This document shows positions 33,851 to 43,008 of a stretch of DNA of 64,000 nt, in pieces. The position numbers and the translations under genes are program-made. Position 1 is the first letter of the stretch. Each line of letters starts with the position of its first letter. Origin of the DNA: Halobacteria archaeon HArc-gm2 (lineage in GTDB: Archaea > Halobacteriota > Halobacteria > Halobacteriales > Haloarculaceae); assembly GCA_025517465.1 (NCBI GenBank), contig JAOPKE010000001.1, positions 558,001 to 622,000 of the forward strand, read 5' to 3'. The notes under the pieces were generated by a model. The model was not told the DNA's origin, made no database searches, and was given only the letters and a program-made list of their open reading frames with translations.

Positions 33851-35257
33851 TCAGGAATCACCACGGGCGGCCTCGAACGCGGCGATGGCCGCTTCGCGGC
33901 GCTTCCCGTGGTCGACGATCGGGTCTGGGTATTCGGGCGCGACATTTCGCCGCTGGGTTGCCGACAGGCCGGGCCACTGGTGGATCGTCGCTGGCTCGAC
34001 GCCCCGGAGTTCGGGAACGTACTCAGTGATGTACTCCGCGTCCGGGTCGTATCGCTCACCCTGCGTCGTCGGGTTGAACACCCGGAAGTACGGCTGGGCG
34101 TCCGTGCCCGTCGAGGCCGCCCACTGCCAGCCGCCGACGTCGCTCGCGGTGTCGTGGTCGACGAGGCGCGCGTGGAACCACTCGTACCCGCGACGCCAGT
34201 CGATCAGCAGGTCCTTCGTCAGGAACGAGGCGACGACCATCCGGAGCCGGTTGTGGACGAACGCCTCCTGCCGAAGCTGTCGCATCCCGGCGTCGACGAA
34301 GGGGTAGCCCGTCTCGCCCGCCTTCCACGCTTCGAACTCCTGGGGGTCGTTCCGCCAGTCTATCGGACGCTCGTACTCTTTGAAATTTTGAGCCACCGTC
34401 TCCGGGTTCGTCGCCAGCACCTGGAGGTAGAACTCCCGCCAGGCGAGTTCGGACTGGTACGTCTCGACCGATTCGACCTGTTCCTCGGTCGCGCCGTCCT
34501 TCGCGGCTTCCGTCGCCGCGTACACCTCGCGAATCCCGAGCGTCCCGAACTTCAGGTGGGGCGAGAGCCGAGACGTGTTCTCTGTCGCGGGGACGTCCCG
34601 CAGGTCCTCGTACTCGTAGATCGGTCCGTCGCAGAACGCCATCAGTCGCTCGCGCGCGGCGGCCGGGTCCGCCGTCGGAATCTCGGCCACAGGTTCGTCG
34701 AAGCCCAGTGCTTCCAGTGAGGGGAGTGGGTCCCCGCTCACGTCGGCGAGGGTGGATCCCTCGGGCGGCTCGTAGGGGTCGTCTTTCGGCCGGTCCTGCC
34801 ACTTTCGTCCGTAGTAGGTGAACACCGAGTACGGCTCGCCGGCGTTCGTCGTGATCGACCCCGGCTCGTGGAGGACGCTGTCGGTGACGACGCGTCGGTC
34901 CACGTCCACCTCGTCGAGCGCCAGGCGGACGCGCGCGTCGCGCTCGTTCGCCAGCCCGGAGTAGTCCTCACCCCAGGTGACGGCCGTCGCGTCGTAGCGG
35001 TCGGCCAGGTCTGGAAGGACCTCGGCCGGGTCACCGCGAACGACGACCAGGTCGCTCTCCCTGTCGCGATACCACGCGCGTAGCGAGGCCAGCGCGTCGA
35101 GCATGAACGCGACTCGTGGCGGCGCTGCGTGGGTGAGGACGTCGTCGTCGAAGACGAACACGGGGACGACTTCGTCGTCGGTCCCAGCCGTCGCAGCCGC
35201 TGCGAGCCCGGCGTTGTCCACGGCGCGCAGGTCGCGACGGTGCCAGTGGATCTGCAC
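33851..35257 (-). CDS. phr: Class I CPD photolyase
   Basis: Light-dependent repair of cyclobutane pyrimidine dimers. 468 aa. N-terminal antenna domain (IHWHRRDLRAVDNAGL), C-terminal FAD domain with LSPHLKFGTLGIREVYAA, SELAWREFYLQVLATNPE, QEFEAWKAGETGYPFVDAGMRQL (split by a Gly), NRLRMVVASFLTKDL and GGWQWAASTGTDAQPYFRVF. All flavin-binding blocks are intact. Start ATG at 35257. Confidence 0.96.
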   Translation of the reverse strand: MQIHWHRRDLRAVDNAGLAAAATAGTDDEVVPVFVFDDDVLTHAAPPRVAFMLDALASLRAWYRDRESDLVVVRGDPAEVLPDLADRYDATAVTWGEDYSGLANERDARVRLALDEVDVDRRVVTDSVLHEPGSITTNAGEPYSVFTYYGRKWQDRPKDDPYEPPEGSTLADVSGDPLPSLEALGFDEPVAEIPTADPAAARERLMAFCDGPIYEYEDLRDVPATENTSRLSPHLKFGTLGIREVYAATEAAKDGATEEQVESVETYQSELAWREFYLQVLATNPETVAQNFKEYERPIDWRNDPQEFEAWKAGETGYPFVDAGMRQLRQEAFVHNRLRMVVASFLTKDLLIDWRRGYEWFHARLVDHDTASDVGGWQWAASTGTDAQPYFRVFNPTTQGERYDPDAEYITEYVPELRGVEPATIHQWPGLSATQRRNVAPEYPDPIVDHGKRREAAIAAFEAARGDS

Positions 35258-35353
35258 AGTGGACGTTCCGGCGGGGCGTCCCTCAAACTATCCCCTCACG
35301 AACGGACAGCTCCGTGCCCACACGACTTTGGCGCTCGCGTTCGTCGGACCGCT

Positions 35354-36145
35354 ATGGCTTCAGACCTCGTACTGCTCGACGTCTCGGACGGCGTCGCGCG
35401 GGTGACGCTGAACCGGCCGGACGCTCGCAACGCAATCTCCGCCGCGCTCGCCGACGAGATCGTCGCGGCCTTCGATACCATCGCCGACAGCGACGCCCGG
35501 TGCGTCGTCCTGGAAGGGGCAGGAACCTCGTTCTGCGCGGGAGGTGACGTCCAGGCCATGCTGGACGGCATCGAGGGTGACGTCCCGGCGGCCGAGCGAG
35601 TCGACCTGGTCATTCGATCGGTGAACCGCGCCGTCGGTCGCGTCTACGAGTGTTCGCTCCCGACGGTCGCCAAGATAGACGGGCCGGCCTTCGGCGCGGG
35701 CGCCGGGCTGGCCATCGCCTGCGACGTCCAGCTGGCCAGTCCCGCGGCCAAGATCAGCTTCGGGTTCCGCCGCGTCGGGCTCGCGCTGGACTCGGGCGTC
35801 TCGTTCCTGCTCCCCCGACTCGTCGGACTCAACACGGCCAAGGAGCTGGTTTTCACCGGCGAGCTCGTGTCGGCCGACCGGGCCCGGGAACTGGGCGTCT
35901 TCACGCGCGTGTTCGAGTCCGACTCCTTCGAGGAGGGCGTGGCGAATCTGGTCGAGACGATCGCGACGGGGCCGACCGTCGCGCTCACCGCGTCGAAGCG
36001 GCTGTTGAACCAGCGTCCCGACTCCTTCGAGAGCGCGTCGGGCTCGGAAGCGATGGCCCAGGGCGTCGCGTTTGGCACCCGCGACCACGCCGAAGGGGCT
36101 GCTGCGTTCGTCGACGGGCGGTCGCCCGAGTTCGAGGGGAGGTGA
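35354..36145 (+). CDS. Enoyl-CoA hydratase/isomerase family protein
   Basis: 263 aa crotonase-fold enzyme; start ATG at 35354. Oxyanion-hole blocks VTLNRPDARNAIS, GTSFCAGGDVQAML and KIDGPAFGAGAGLAIACDVQLAS. A catalytic Glu pair of hydratases is not obvious at the second site (FRRVGLALDSGVSFLLPRL), so it could be a hydratase or an isomerase. It lies near the men locus, but nothing ties it to that pathway. Confidence 0.88.
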   Translation: MASDLVLLDVSDGVARVTLNRPDARNAISAALADEIVAAFDTIADSDARCVVLEGAGTSFCAGGDVQAMLDGIEGDVPAAERVDLVIRSVNRAVGRVYECSLPTVAKIDGPAFGAGAGLAIACDVQLASPAAKISFGFRRVGLALDSGVSFLLPRLVGLNTAKELVFTGELVSADRARELGVFTRVFESDSFEEGVANLVETIATGPTVALTASKRLLNQRPDSFESASGSEAMAQGVAFGTRDHAEGAAAFVDGRSPEFEGR

Positions 36146-36232
36146 ATCTGCGAAAAGTACGATCACTGGGAACCGATATCAACGCGGGATAGAGTCGAAA
36201 GAAAGAGGTTTACTCAGTCCAGAGCAACATTC

Positions 36233-36745
36233 ATGTCGACTGACGCTTGTCCCGACTGGGAGTTCAAGGAACGCGACGTGCTCATCCTCAGCGAACTCTC
36301 TGACGACCCGCAACTGTCCTCGCGTGAACTCGCGACGATACTCGAAGAGGAACACGACATCTGCGTCTCGCACGTCACCGTGAGCGAGTCCATCCGGAAG
36401 ATGCGCGAAGAGGGCGTCTTCCGGGAGACAATCGTGCCCAACGAGGCGTACTTCAACTTCGCGCTGTTCGAGTTCAAGTTCAATCCGGCCCACTTCGCCC
36501 AGGGCTGGAACGACGCGATGAACGCCATCCGGCACGACCGCCACACGCTCCTGTACTTCCTCTCGGACGGGGAGTACCAGTGGAAGTCGGTGATGATGTT
36601 CCCCAGCAGGAAAGCCGAGTCGCGCTGGATTCACGACTTCTACAAGGACCACGGCGACGTCATCGACAACGTGCGCAACTCCGTCGTCCACAACGTTCTC
36701 AAGTTTCGGACGGATCCCGAGATGTTCACCGAGCTAGAACAGTAA
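36233..36745 (+). CDS. Winged-helix (Lrp/AsnC-like) regulator
   Basis: 170 aa. N-terminal wHTH (KERDVLILSELSDDPQLSSRELATILEEEH, broken by D-D-P) resembles AsnC/Lrp, but the C-terminal ~90 residues (FALFEFKFNPAHFAQGWNDAM, DGEYQWKSVMMFPSRKAE) are not a typical ligand-sensing RAM domain. It therefore belongs to a haloarchaeal Lrp-like subfamily. Start ATG at 36233. Converges with a UPF0058 gene. Confidence 0.8.
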   Translation: MSTDACPDWEFKERDVLILSELSDDPQLSSRELATILEEEHDICVSHVTVSESIRKMREEGVFRETIVPNEAYFNFALFEFKFNPAHFAQGWNDAMNAIRHDRHTLLYFLSDGEYQWKSVMMFPSRKAESRWIHDFYKDHGDVIDNVRNSVVHNVLKFRTDPEMFTELEQ

Positions 36746-36762
36746 CGCGACGGAGCGGTCGG

Positions 36763-37044
36763 TCAGATGCGACTCTCGGCGTCCTCGGCGAGTTCCTTCA
36801 TCCGCTTGCCGACGCGGCCGGCGTCGGAGAACTCGTCCTCGCTCATCGCCGTCGCCAGCGAGTTCCCGAGCACGAAGACGGCGTGTTTGTGTTCGCTCTT
36901 CGATTTGTGTACGTCGGACGGCTCGACGTCGAGTTCCTGGTAGGCGTCGAACAGCTCCGGGTCGACGCTGTCCATCTCGTCGCGGAAGAAACGCATGATG
37001 TACACCATCTGCTCGTGTAGCTCGAGGAGTTCGTCTTTGTGCAT
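36763..37044 (-). CDS. UPF0058 family protein (second copy)
   Basis: 93 aa. KDELLELHEQMVYIMRFFRDE and the diagnostic VEPSDVHKSKSEHKHAVFVLG block. Longer than the copy at 6174 by an acidic/basic C-terminal extension (MSEDEFSDAGRVGKRMKEL). Minus-strand TATA-like box TTCTTATGC at 37070-37078, about 30 bp upstream of the ATG. Confidence 0.88.
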   Translation of the reverse strand: MHKDELLELHEQMVYIMRFFRDEMDSVDPELFDAYQELDVEPSDVHKSKSEHKHAVFVLGNSLATAMSEDEFSDAGRVGKRMKELAEDAESRI

Positions 37045-37069
37045 TTGACAGTACTAGCCGGCGCAAACA

Positions 37070-37078
37070 GCATAAGAA
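37070..37078 (-). promoter_or_regulatory. TATA box of the second UPF0058 gene
   Basis: Minus-strand TTCTTATGC centred about 30 bp before the start codon at 37044. Confidence 0.55.
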
Positions 37079-37131
37079 TTGCTTGATAACGCGTCACAGG
37101 CGGGTCCACGGGCCAGACGGGCCGAGACTGC

Positions 37132-37347
37132 CTAGAACACGTATTCGTCGTCGTGACCCATCATCCCGTCGTCCTCGAGACCCGGTTCTTCCTCGTCGTC
37201 CATGGGCCCGCTGGTCTTGTACGCCTTCAACCCGGTCGAGAGCAGGTCTTCGATCGCTTCCTCGCGGTTGAGAAACTCGCCTTCTTCGACGAGCTGGGCG
37301 ATCTGCATCTCGAGGTGTTCCGGGATTGTAATCTCTACCTTGGGCAT
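37132..37347 (-). CDS. Ribbon-helix-helix (CopG-like) DNA-binding protein
   Basis: 71 aa. The strand KVEITIPEHL and helices MQIAQLVEEG and FLNREEAIEDLLSTGLKAY give a textbook RHH fold. C-terminal 25 residues are an acidic tail. Likely a homodimeric repressor; target unknown. Strong minus-strand TATA box ATTTAAATAA at 37375-37384. Confidence 0.88.
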   Translation of the reverse strand: MPKVEITIPEHLEMQIAQLVEEGEFLNREEAIEDLLSTGLKAYKTSGPMDDEEEPGLEDDGMMGHDDEYVF

Positions 37348-37374
37348 CGCACTGTACGTCGGTTCGACAGAGGT

Positions 37375-37384
37375 TTATTTAAAT
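37375..37384 (-). promoter_or_regulatory. TATA box (atttaaataa) of the RHH gene
   Basis: Strong box, centred about 32 bp before the ATG at 37347. Confidence 0.65.
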
Positions 37385-37385
37385 C

Positions 37386-37586
37386 TGACGGGGGAAGTTG
37401 GGGCTGTGGCGAAAGAGAGCTACTGATACACCCGTTTTACTTTCCAAACTCCAAGAGTTTATTGGAACTCGATTAAAAACAACTGAATTACGCCCCGTTC
37501 GGTGCTCCCCATCGACCGACGGCGGTGGGACCGCTCTGAACGACGGCTCTCGTCACCACGTAGACGTGTTCGGCGCGTGAGGCTAA
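37386..37586. other. Intergenic, AT-rich, no gene seen
   Basis: About 200 bp between the RHH promoter and the menF promoter region (gtatagtt near 37589). AT-rich patches (TTTTACTTTCC, GATTAAAAACAACTG) are present. I see no gene, tRNA or hairpin array. Confidence 0.4.
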
Positions 37587-37630
37587 CCGTATAGTTAGGC
37601 TCAAAGGCCCCCGGACCTAACTCGCCTGCG

Positions 37631-38965
37631 ATGGATGTACCTCGCGGTGACGAGGCGACGGTTCGGACAGTCGACGCGCCGGTCGTCACGCGTGGCTGTT
37701 CGGTGTCGAAACCGCCGACGAGGGCCTTTCTGGCGACGAACGACCGCCCACGGTTCGTCTGGCAGACCCCGACCGAGTCCGTGGCTGTCAGGGGGTCGAC
37801 GGCGACGGTGACCGGCGACGGGTCGGACCGGTTCGCCGACGTGCGCGCCGACGGTGCCCGTCTCCTCGAATCCTGTTCTGTCCCGGATGGCATCCCGAGC
37901 GCCGCGCGGCCCCGGCTGTTCGGCGGCTTCGCCTTCCACGACGACGGACAGGCCGGGCCCTGGGACGGTTTCGGCGACGCGCGGTTCGTGCTCCCCGAAG
38001 TTCAGCTGACCGCCGACGGCGACGACTGGTGGCTCACGGTGACGGCCACCGGCCCGGACGCCGACAGCGAGGCCGATTCGAAACTCGGCGTCTGGCGCGA
38101 CCGGCTCGCCGACGAGACCAACCCCGAACCGACCGGTCCGCCAGGCGTCGCCGATCGGACCCGCACACCCTCGCGAAGCGGGTGGCGCGAACAGGTCGAG
38201 GCGGCACTGCAGAGCGTCTCCGAGGGTGCCCTGGAGAAGGTCGTCCTCGCCCAGGCGATGACCCTCTCGCTCTCGAACCGGCTCTCCGTACCGGACGCTC
38301 TCGAACGGCTCGGCCGGACGTATCCGGACTGCTACCGCTTTGCCTTCTCGCCCACCGAGGACGCCACGTTCTTCGGCGCGACGCCGGAACGGCTCGTCTC
38401 GCTCACCGGGCGGACGGTCAGCACTGAGGCGCTCGCGGGATCGACCGGACGGGGTGACACGCCGGCCGAGGACGAGTGGCTGGCGACGGAACTCCTCGAG
38501 AGCGAGAAGGACGGCTACGAACACGAGGTCGTCGCCGACGCGGTCCGCGAGCAACTGGAGCCGTTCGCCTCTTCGGTCGGCACCGGGGACCGAAGCATCC
38601 GCCGGCTGGCGACGGTCCAGCACCTCCGGACGCCGATAACGGCCGAACTCGCCGAAGACGAACACGTCCTCTCGCTCGTCGAGGCGCTCCACCCGACGCC
38701 GGCGGTCGGCGGCCTCCCGCCGGACGGAGCCCTGGAGACCATCCGCGAGACGGAGACGTTCGACCGGGGCTGGTACGCCGCGCCAGTCGGCTGGTTCGAC
38801 GCCTCGGGCAACGGGACCTTCGCCGTCGCCATCCGGTCCGCGCTCGCACGCGGGGACGCCGCGACTGTGTTCGCCGGCGCGGGCATCGTCGCCGACAGTG
38901 ACCCCGACCGGGAGTGGGACGAGGTACAGCTCAAGTACCGGCCGATGCTGGACGAACTCGAATGA
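37631..38965 (+). CDS. menF: Isochorismate synthase
   Basis: First step of menaquinone synthesis, chorismate to isochorismate. 444 aa. The chorismate-binding C-terminal half has KVVLAQAMTLSLSNR, FFGATPERLVS, AGSTGRGDTPAEDEWLA, SEKDGYEHEVVADAVREQL, HLRTPITAEL, HPTPAVGGLP and the APVGWFDASGNGTFAVAIRS plus EWDEVQLKYRPML end. menD overlaps its stop by 4 bp. Start ATG at 37631. Confidence 0.95.
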   Translation: MDVPRGDEATVRTVDAPVVTRGCSVSKPPTRAFLATNDRPRFVWQTPTESVAVRGSTATVTGDGSDRFADVRADGARLLESCSVPDGIPSAARPRLFGGFAFHDDGQAGPWDGFGDARFVLPEVQLTADGDDWWLTVTATGPDADSEADSKLGVWRDRLADETNPEPTGPPGVADRTRTPSRSGWREQVEAALQSVSEGALEKVVLAQAMTLSLSNRLSVPDALERLGRTYPDCYRFAFSPTEDATFFGATPERLVSLTGRTVSTEALAGSTGRGDTPAEDEWLATELLESEKDGYEHEVVADAVREQLEPFASSVGTGDRSIRRLATVQHLRTPITAELAEDEHVLSLVEALHPTPAVGGLPPDGALETIRETETFDRGWYAAPVGWFDASGNGTFAVAIRSALARGDAATVFAGAGIVADSDPDREWDEVQLKYRPMLDELE

Positions 38966-40728
38966 CTGCACCGAACCTGGCGACGCTGTGGGGCGAGACC
39001 ATCGTCGACGAACTGGCCGAGAGCGGCCTCGACGCCGTCTGCGTCGCGCCCGGCAGTCGCTCGACGCCGCTGACGGTCGCCTTCGCCGACCACCCCGACG
39101 TCAGGGTGTTCTCCCACCTCGACGAGCGCTCGGCGGCCTTCTTCGCCCTCGGTCGCGCCCGGCGAACTGGCGAGCCGACTGCACTGGTCTGCACGTCCGG
39201 GACCGCGGCCGCGAACTTCCACCCGGCGGTCATCGAGGCCGACCGCTCGCGGGTCCCACTGGTCGTGCTGACGGCGGACCGACCAGCCGAACTGCGCGAC
39301 AGTGGCGCGAACCAGACCGTCGACCAGACGAAGCTCTACGGTGACGCGGTCAGGTCCTTCCAGAGCCTCCCGGAGCCAGCAGCGGAGGACCGCCGCCTTC
39401 GCTCCCTGCGGACGACCGTCTGCCGTGCCGTCGCGACATCGACCGGGACGCCACCGGGGCCCGTCCACCTCAACGTCCCCGTCGCGAAACCGCTGGAACC
39501 GACGGAGACGCCCGAGGGTGTCGGTTCGATTCCCGAGTCGTTCGCAGCGTCCGACTCGCTGGGGGTCACCGGCCGCGACGGCCCGTTCGTCGCAACGTCG
39601 CAGGGCCAGCCACGCCTGAGCGACGCGGAGCTGGCCCGTGTCGCGGGCGAGACAGACGGCGCCGACCGCGGCCTGATCGTCGCTGGCACGGCCAACCGGC
39701 CGACGCCCGCGCGGGACGCCCTGGCCGCGCTTGCCGGGGCGACCGGTTTTCCCGTGCTCGCGGACCCGCTCTCGGGCGTCCGGTTCGGCGACCACGTGTC
39801 CGACGTCACCGTCTGCGGGGGTTACGACTCCTACCTCGGCGCCGCGGGCGACTGGCCCGACCCGGACGTCGTCCTCCGGTTCGGCGCCTCGCCGACGTCG
39901 AAGACGCTGCGTCGCTACCTGCGTGACACCGATGCGCGGCAGTTCGTCGTCGACCCGGCTGGCGCGTGGCGCGAGGCCGAGTTCACCGCGACGGATCTCG
40001 TGACCGCGGACCCCACCGGCTTCGCCGAGGGAGTTGCCGCTGGCGTCTCCGCCGCCGACGCCACCGAAACCGACTGGACCGAACGGTTCGCGCGCGCAGA
40101 ACGGGCTTACTGGGACCTGGTCGACCCTGAACTCGATAGCACGCTGTTCGAAGGGAGCGTCGCCGGACGCGTCGTCGGGGCCCTCCCGGACCCGGCGACG
40201 CTCTACGTCTCCAACAGCATGCCCGTCCGGGACGTGGACCGGTTCGGTCGCCCGCGAACGGCGGACCTTTCGATACTGGGCAACCGGGGAGCCAGCGGTA
40301 TCGATGGCATCACGTCGAGCGCGCTCGGCGCCGCCAGCGGAAACGAGGACCCGCTCGTCCTGCTCCTCGGTGACCTGGCGTACTACCACGACATGAACGG
40401 TCTGCTGGCCGTCGCGCGCTGTGGCGTCGACGCCACCGTCGTCCTGGTCAACAACGACGGCGGCGGCATCTTCCACAAGCTTCCCATCGAGTCCTTCGAC
40501 CCGCCCTTTACCGACCAGTTCAAGACGCCCCACGGGCTGGACTTCGAGCCGACCGGAGAACTGTACGACGTCGGGTTCGAACGCGTCGCGGACGGCGACG
40601 CGCTCGTCGACGCGCTGTCGTCGTCCGTCGGTTCGGCCGGAACGCAGGTCATCGAGGTGATCACGGACGCGGCGGAGAGTCATCGTTACCGCGAGCGACT
40701 GCACGAGCGCGTGTGCGAAGAGATTTGA
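38962..40728 (+). CDS. menD: SEPHCHC synthase MenD
   Basis: ThDP enzyme joining 2-oxoglutarate-derived succinyl unit to isochorismate. 588 aa. Start ATG at 38962 within the menF stop (ATGA). Opening VAPGSRSTPLTVAFADHPDV, ERSAAFFALGRARRTGEP, VCTSGTAAANFHPAVIEADR and the C-terminal ThDP motif LLGDLAYYHDMNGLL with NNDGGGIFHKLP. All expected blocks are intact. Confidence 0.96.
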   Translation: MTAPNLATLWGETIVDELAESGLDAVCVAPGSRSTPLTVAFADHPDVRVFSHLDERSAAFFALGRARRTGEPTALVCTSGTAAANFHPAVIEADRSRVPLVVLTADRPAELRDSGANQTVDQTKLYGDAVRSFQSLPEPAAEDRRLRSLRTTVCRAVATSTGTPPGPVHLNVPVAKPLEPTETPEGVGSIPESFAASDSLGVTGRDGPFVATSQGQPRLSDAELARVAGETDGADRGLIVAGTANRPTPARDALAALAGATGFPVLADPLSGVRFGDHVSDVTVCGGYDSYLGAAGDWPDPDVVLRFGASPTSKTLRRYLRDTDARQFVVDPAGAWREAEFTATDLVTADPTGFAEGVAAGVSAADATETDWTERFARAERAYWDLVDPELDSTLFEGSVAGRVVGALPDPATLYVSNSMPVRDVDRFGRPRTADLSILGNRGASGIDGITSSALGAASGNEDPLVLLLGDLAYYHDMNGLLAVARCGVDATVVLVNNDGGGIFHKLPIESFDPPFTDQFKTPHGLDFEPTGELYDVGFERVADGDALVDALSSSVGSAGTQVIEVITDAAESHRYRERLHERVCEEI

Positions 40729-40752
40729 CCGACAATCGGCCCAGTTTGGCCG

Positions 40753-41742
40753 TCAGGGCCGGACGAGCACCAGCGTCGCGACGGAGAGTCCGAGCGGCAG
40801 CCACGTTCCGGTGAGGGCAGCGATGCCGACGAGGCCGGTCAGTGGGACGCCAACGGCGGCGAAGCCGACGGGCGTTAGCAGACTCCAGCTCCCGAAGACG
40901 ATGACCCCAACTTCGGGCTGGGACTGGAGGTACCCGACCAGGAAGATGGAACAGCAGCCGACGATGACGTTGACGGGGAGCGGGAACGGCGGGAACAGCG
41001 CGCTGAACAGCATCAGCGGATAGAGGACGAACGAGACGGCCAGGAGGGTCAGCGACTTCCCGGTGGGAATCAGCCGGCGTCGGTGGCCGACGTCGTGCCC
41101 CTGGCGGACGCTGAAACCGCCGCTCCCGTTCCAGGACCGCGCTGCTTCCCCGACGCCACCCACACTCGCGACGTCCGCGGTGGTCGAACCGCCATCGGTC
41201 GTCGCCGTGTCCTGTGACGTCGCGTCTCGGGTGGCCCTGTCCTGCCACGACGTGTCCCGGGACGCCGTGTTCCGTGACGAGCCGTCACCGGTCCGGTCGG
41301 TCTCACGGTCGACGCGTTCCCTGGCTGCACGCTCCCGTCGCCGTCTATCCCGGGCCCGTCGTCTCCGGTCAGCGGCCGAGCGGCCCGCTCGGTCCCGGTG
41401 CTCGTCGGTGGCCGAACGCGACGATGCCGATTCGCCCCCCGTCCCGTCTCCCCAGCCCGCGCGCCGGGCAGCGGCCGCCGCGTCGCTGACGTCGTCGTCG
41501 TCCACGGGCGAGGCGTCCTCGCCGACGTACTCCTCGTGGCCCACCTCGTCGTAGCGCTCGCGCTCGGACTCGTCGGTGAGGACGTCCCTGGCACGGATAA
41601 TCCGCCGCGTCGCCTCGTTCGCGTCCTCGTCGTCGTTCAGGTCCGGATGGGACTCCTTCAGTCGTTCGCGATAGGCGGCCCTGATCCGGTCCGTCGAGGC
41701 GTCGGGCGGGACGCCGAGTACGTCGTAGAACGTCTGCGTCAT
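40753..41742 (-). CDS. J-domain membrane protein
   Basis: 329 aa. J domain 1-~65: FYDVLGVPPDASTDRIRAAY, HPD at about 34-36, then RRIIRARDVLTDESERERYD. Then a long Arg/Asp/Thr/Ser-rich linker (about 70-205) and four hydrophobic helices in the last ~110 residues. The HPD indicates possible DnaK stimulation. The C-terminal half is a membrane anchor of unknown role. It sits between menD and menB on the opposite strand. Confidence 0.85.
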   Translation of the reverse strand: MTQTFYDVLGVPPDASTDRIRAAYRERLKESHPDLNDDEDANEATRRIIRARDVLTDESERERYDEVGHEEYVGEDASPVDDDDVSDAAAAARRAGWGDGTGGESASSRSATDEHRDRAGRSAADRRRRARDRRRRERAARERVDRETDRTGDGSSRNTASRDTSWQDRATRDATSQDTATTDGGSTTADVASVGGVGEAARSWNGSGGFSVRQGHDVGHRRRLIPTGKSLTLLAVSFVLYPLMLFSALFPPFPLPVNVIVGCCSIFLVGYLQSQPEVGVIVFGSWSLLTPVGFAAVGVPLTGLVGIAALTGTWLPLGLSVATLVLVRP

Positions 41743-41808
41743 AGAGGGCCTGTTGCCCGGAATTGCACGCGACTGGCTAATAAACCCTCTCGCCGATTAT
41801 CACCGGGG

Positions 41809-42024
41809 TTACTCGCGGCGCTGCTCGGCGATGGCTTCGAGAGCCGTCGCGATGCGGTCCAGGAGCTGGAGCAGTACGAAGAACAGGTACACCATCCCGA
41901 GCGCGAGGACGACGAAGAGCCCGAGGAGGATCTGCTGGACGATGAGGAGGCTGTAGGCCACCACGAGCACCGCGAGAATACCGAGCGTGAGGAGGAGCCG
42001 TTCGTGGTCTATCTGGGGCGGCAC
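41809..42024 (-). CDS. Small two-TM membrane protein
   Basis: 71 aa from a GTG at 42024 (MPPQIDHERLLLTLGILAVL); a longer reading from a GTG at 42069 (86 aa) is possible. I favour 42024 because a TATA-like AT-rich box (minus strand, about 42046-42056) lies about 27 bp upstream. Two membrane helices (LLTLGILAVLVVAYSLLIV, ILLGLFVVLALGMVYLFFVL) and a C-terminal RIATALEAIAEQRRE. Function unknown. Confidence 0.65.
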   Translation of the reverse strand: MPPQIDHERLLLTLGILAVLVVAYSLLIVQQILLGLFVVLALGMVYLFFVLLQLLDRIATALEAIAEQRRE

Positions 42025-42105
42025 GGACGTACCGTGACCCGACCGGAAAAAGTAGTTTTCGACCGCCACGGGAACCTATTTGGGCCGCCCCGACCCAGCA
42101 CCGAC

Positions 42106-43008
42106 ATGGTTTCGGACGTATTCGACCCCGACCGCTGGGAACCGATCGACCGGTTCGACTTCTCCGACATCACCTACCACCGCGCCGACGACGTCGGCGC
42201 GGTTCGCATCGCCTTCGACCGGCCGGCGGTCCGCAACGCCTTCCGCCCGGAGACGGTCGACGAACTGTCGACCGCGCTGGACCACGCCAAACGGCTCACC
42301 GACGTGGGCTGCGTGATCCTCACGGGGAACGGCCCGTCGCCGAAGGACGGTGGCTGGGCCTTCTGTGCCGGTGGCGACCAGTCGATGCGTGGTGACTCCG
42401 GGTACGAATACGACGAAAACGAGGACATCGGCGACGAAGAGGCACCCGAGAACGTCGGCCGCCTCCACATCCTCGAAGTCCAGCGCCAGATCCGACACAT
42501 CCCCAAGCCCGTCGTCGCTGTGGTGCCGGGCTGGGCCGTCGGCGGCGGCCACAGCCTTCACGTCGTCTGTGACCTCACGCTCGCAAGCGAGGAGCACGCG
42601 AAGTTCCTCCAGACGGACCCCGACGTCGCCTCCTTCGACGGCGGCTTCGGTTCTGCGTACCTCGCCCGCCAGATCGGCCAGAAGAAGGCCCGAGAGGTGT
42701 TCTTCCTCGGGAAGACCTACGACGCAAAGGAGGCCGCGGACATGGGAATGGTCAACGATGCCGTCCCGCACGACGAACTGGAGGAGACGGCCCTGGAGTG
42801 GGCCGGAGCGATCGACCGGAAGTCACCGACGGCGATTCGGATGCTCAAGTACGCGTTCAACCTCGACTCGGACGGGATGGTCGGCCAGCAGGTGTTCGCC
42901 GGCGAGGCCACCCGGCTGGCGTACATGACCGACGAGGCGAAGGAAGGTCGCGACGCCTTCAACGAGGGCCGCGAGCCGGACTTCGACGACGTGCCCTGGC
43001 ACTACTGA
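42106..43008 (+). CDS. menB: 1,4-Dihydroxy-2-naphthoyl-CoA synthase
   Basis: Crotonase-family ring closure of OSB-CoA. 300 aa; start ATG at 42106. MenB-type blocks: DRPAVRNAFRPETVDEL, GGWAFCAGGDQSMRGDSGY, VVAVVPGWAVGGGHSLHVVCDL, TDPDVASFDGGFGSAYLARQ, KYAFNLDSDGMVGQQVFAGEA and the DDVPWHY end. The SFDGGFGS and QSMRGD features set it apart from generic hydratases. Its 3' end overlaps the antiporter gene by 7 bp (convergent). Confidence 0.96.
   Translation: MVSDVFDPDRWEPIDRFDFSDITYHRADDVGAVRIAFDRPAVRNAFRPETVDELSTALDHAKRLTDVGCVILTGNGPSPKDGGWAFCAGGDQSMRGDSGYEYDENEDIGDEEAPENVGRLHILEVQRQIRHIPKPVVAVVPGWAVGGGHSLHVVCDLTLASEEHAKFLQTDPDVASFDGGFGSAYLARQIGQKKAREVFFLGKTYDAKEAADMGMVNDAVPHDELEETALEWAGAIDRKSPTAIRMLKYAFNLDSDGMVGQQVFAGEATRLAYMTDEAKEGRDAFNEGREPDFDDVPWHY

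Noticed and set aside
38515-40704. 729-aa minus-strand ORF over menF/menD
   Set aside because: Antisense shadow typical of GC-rich haloarchaeal DNA.
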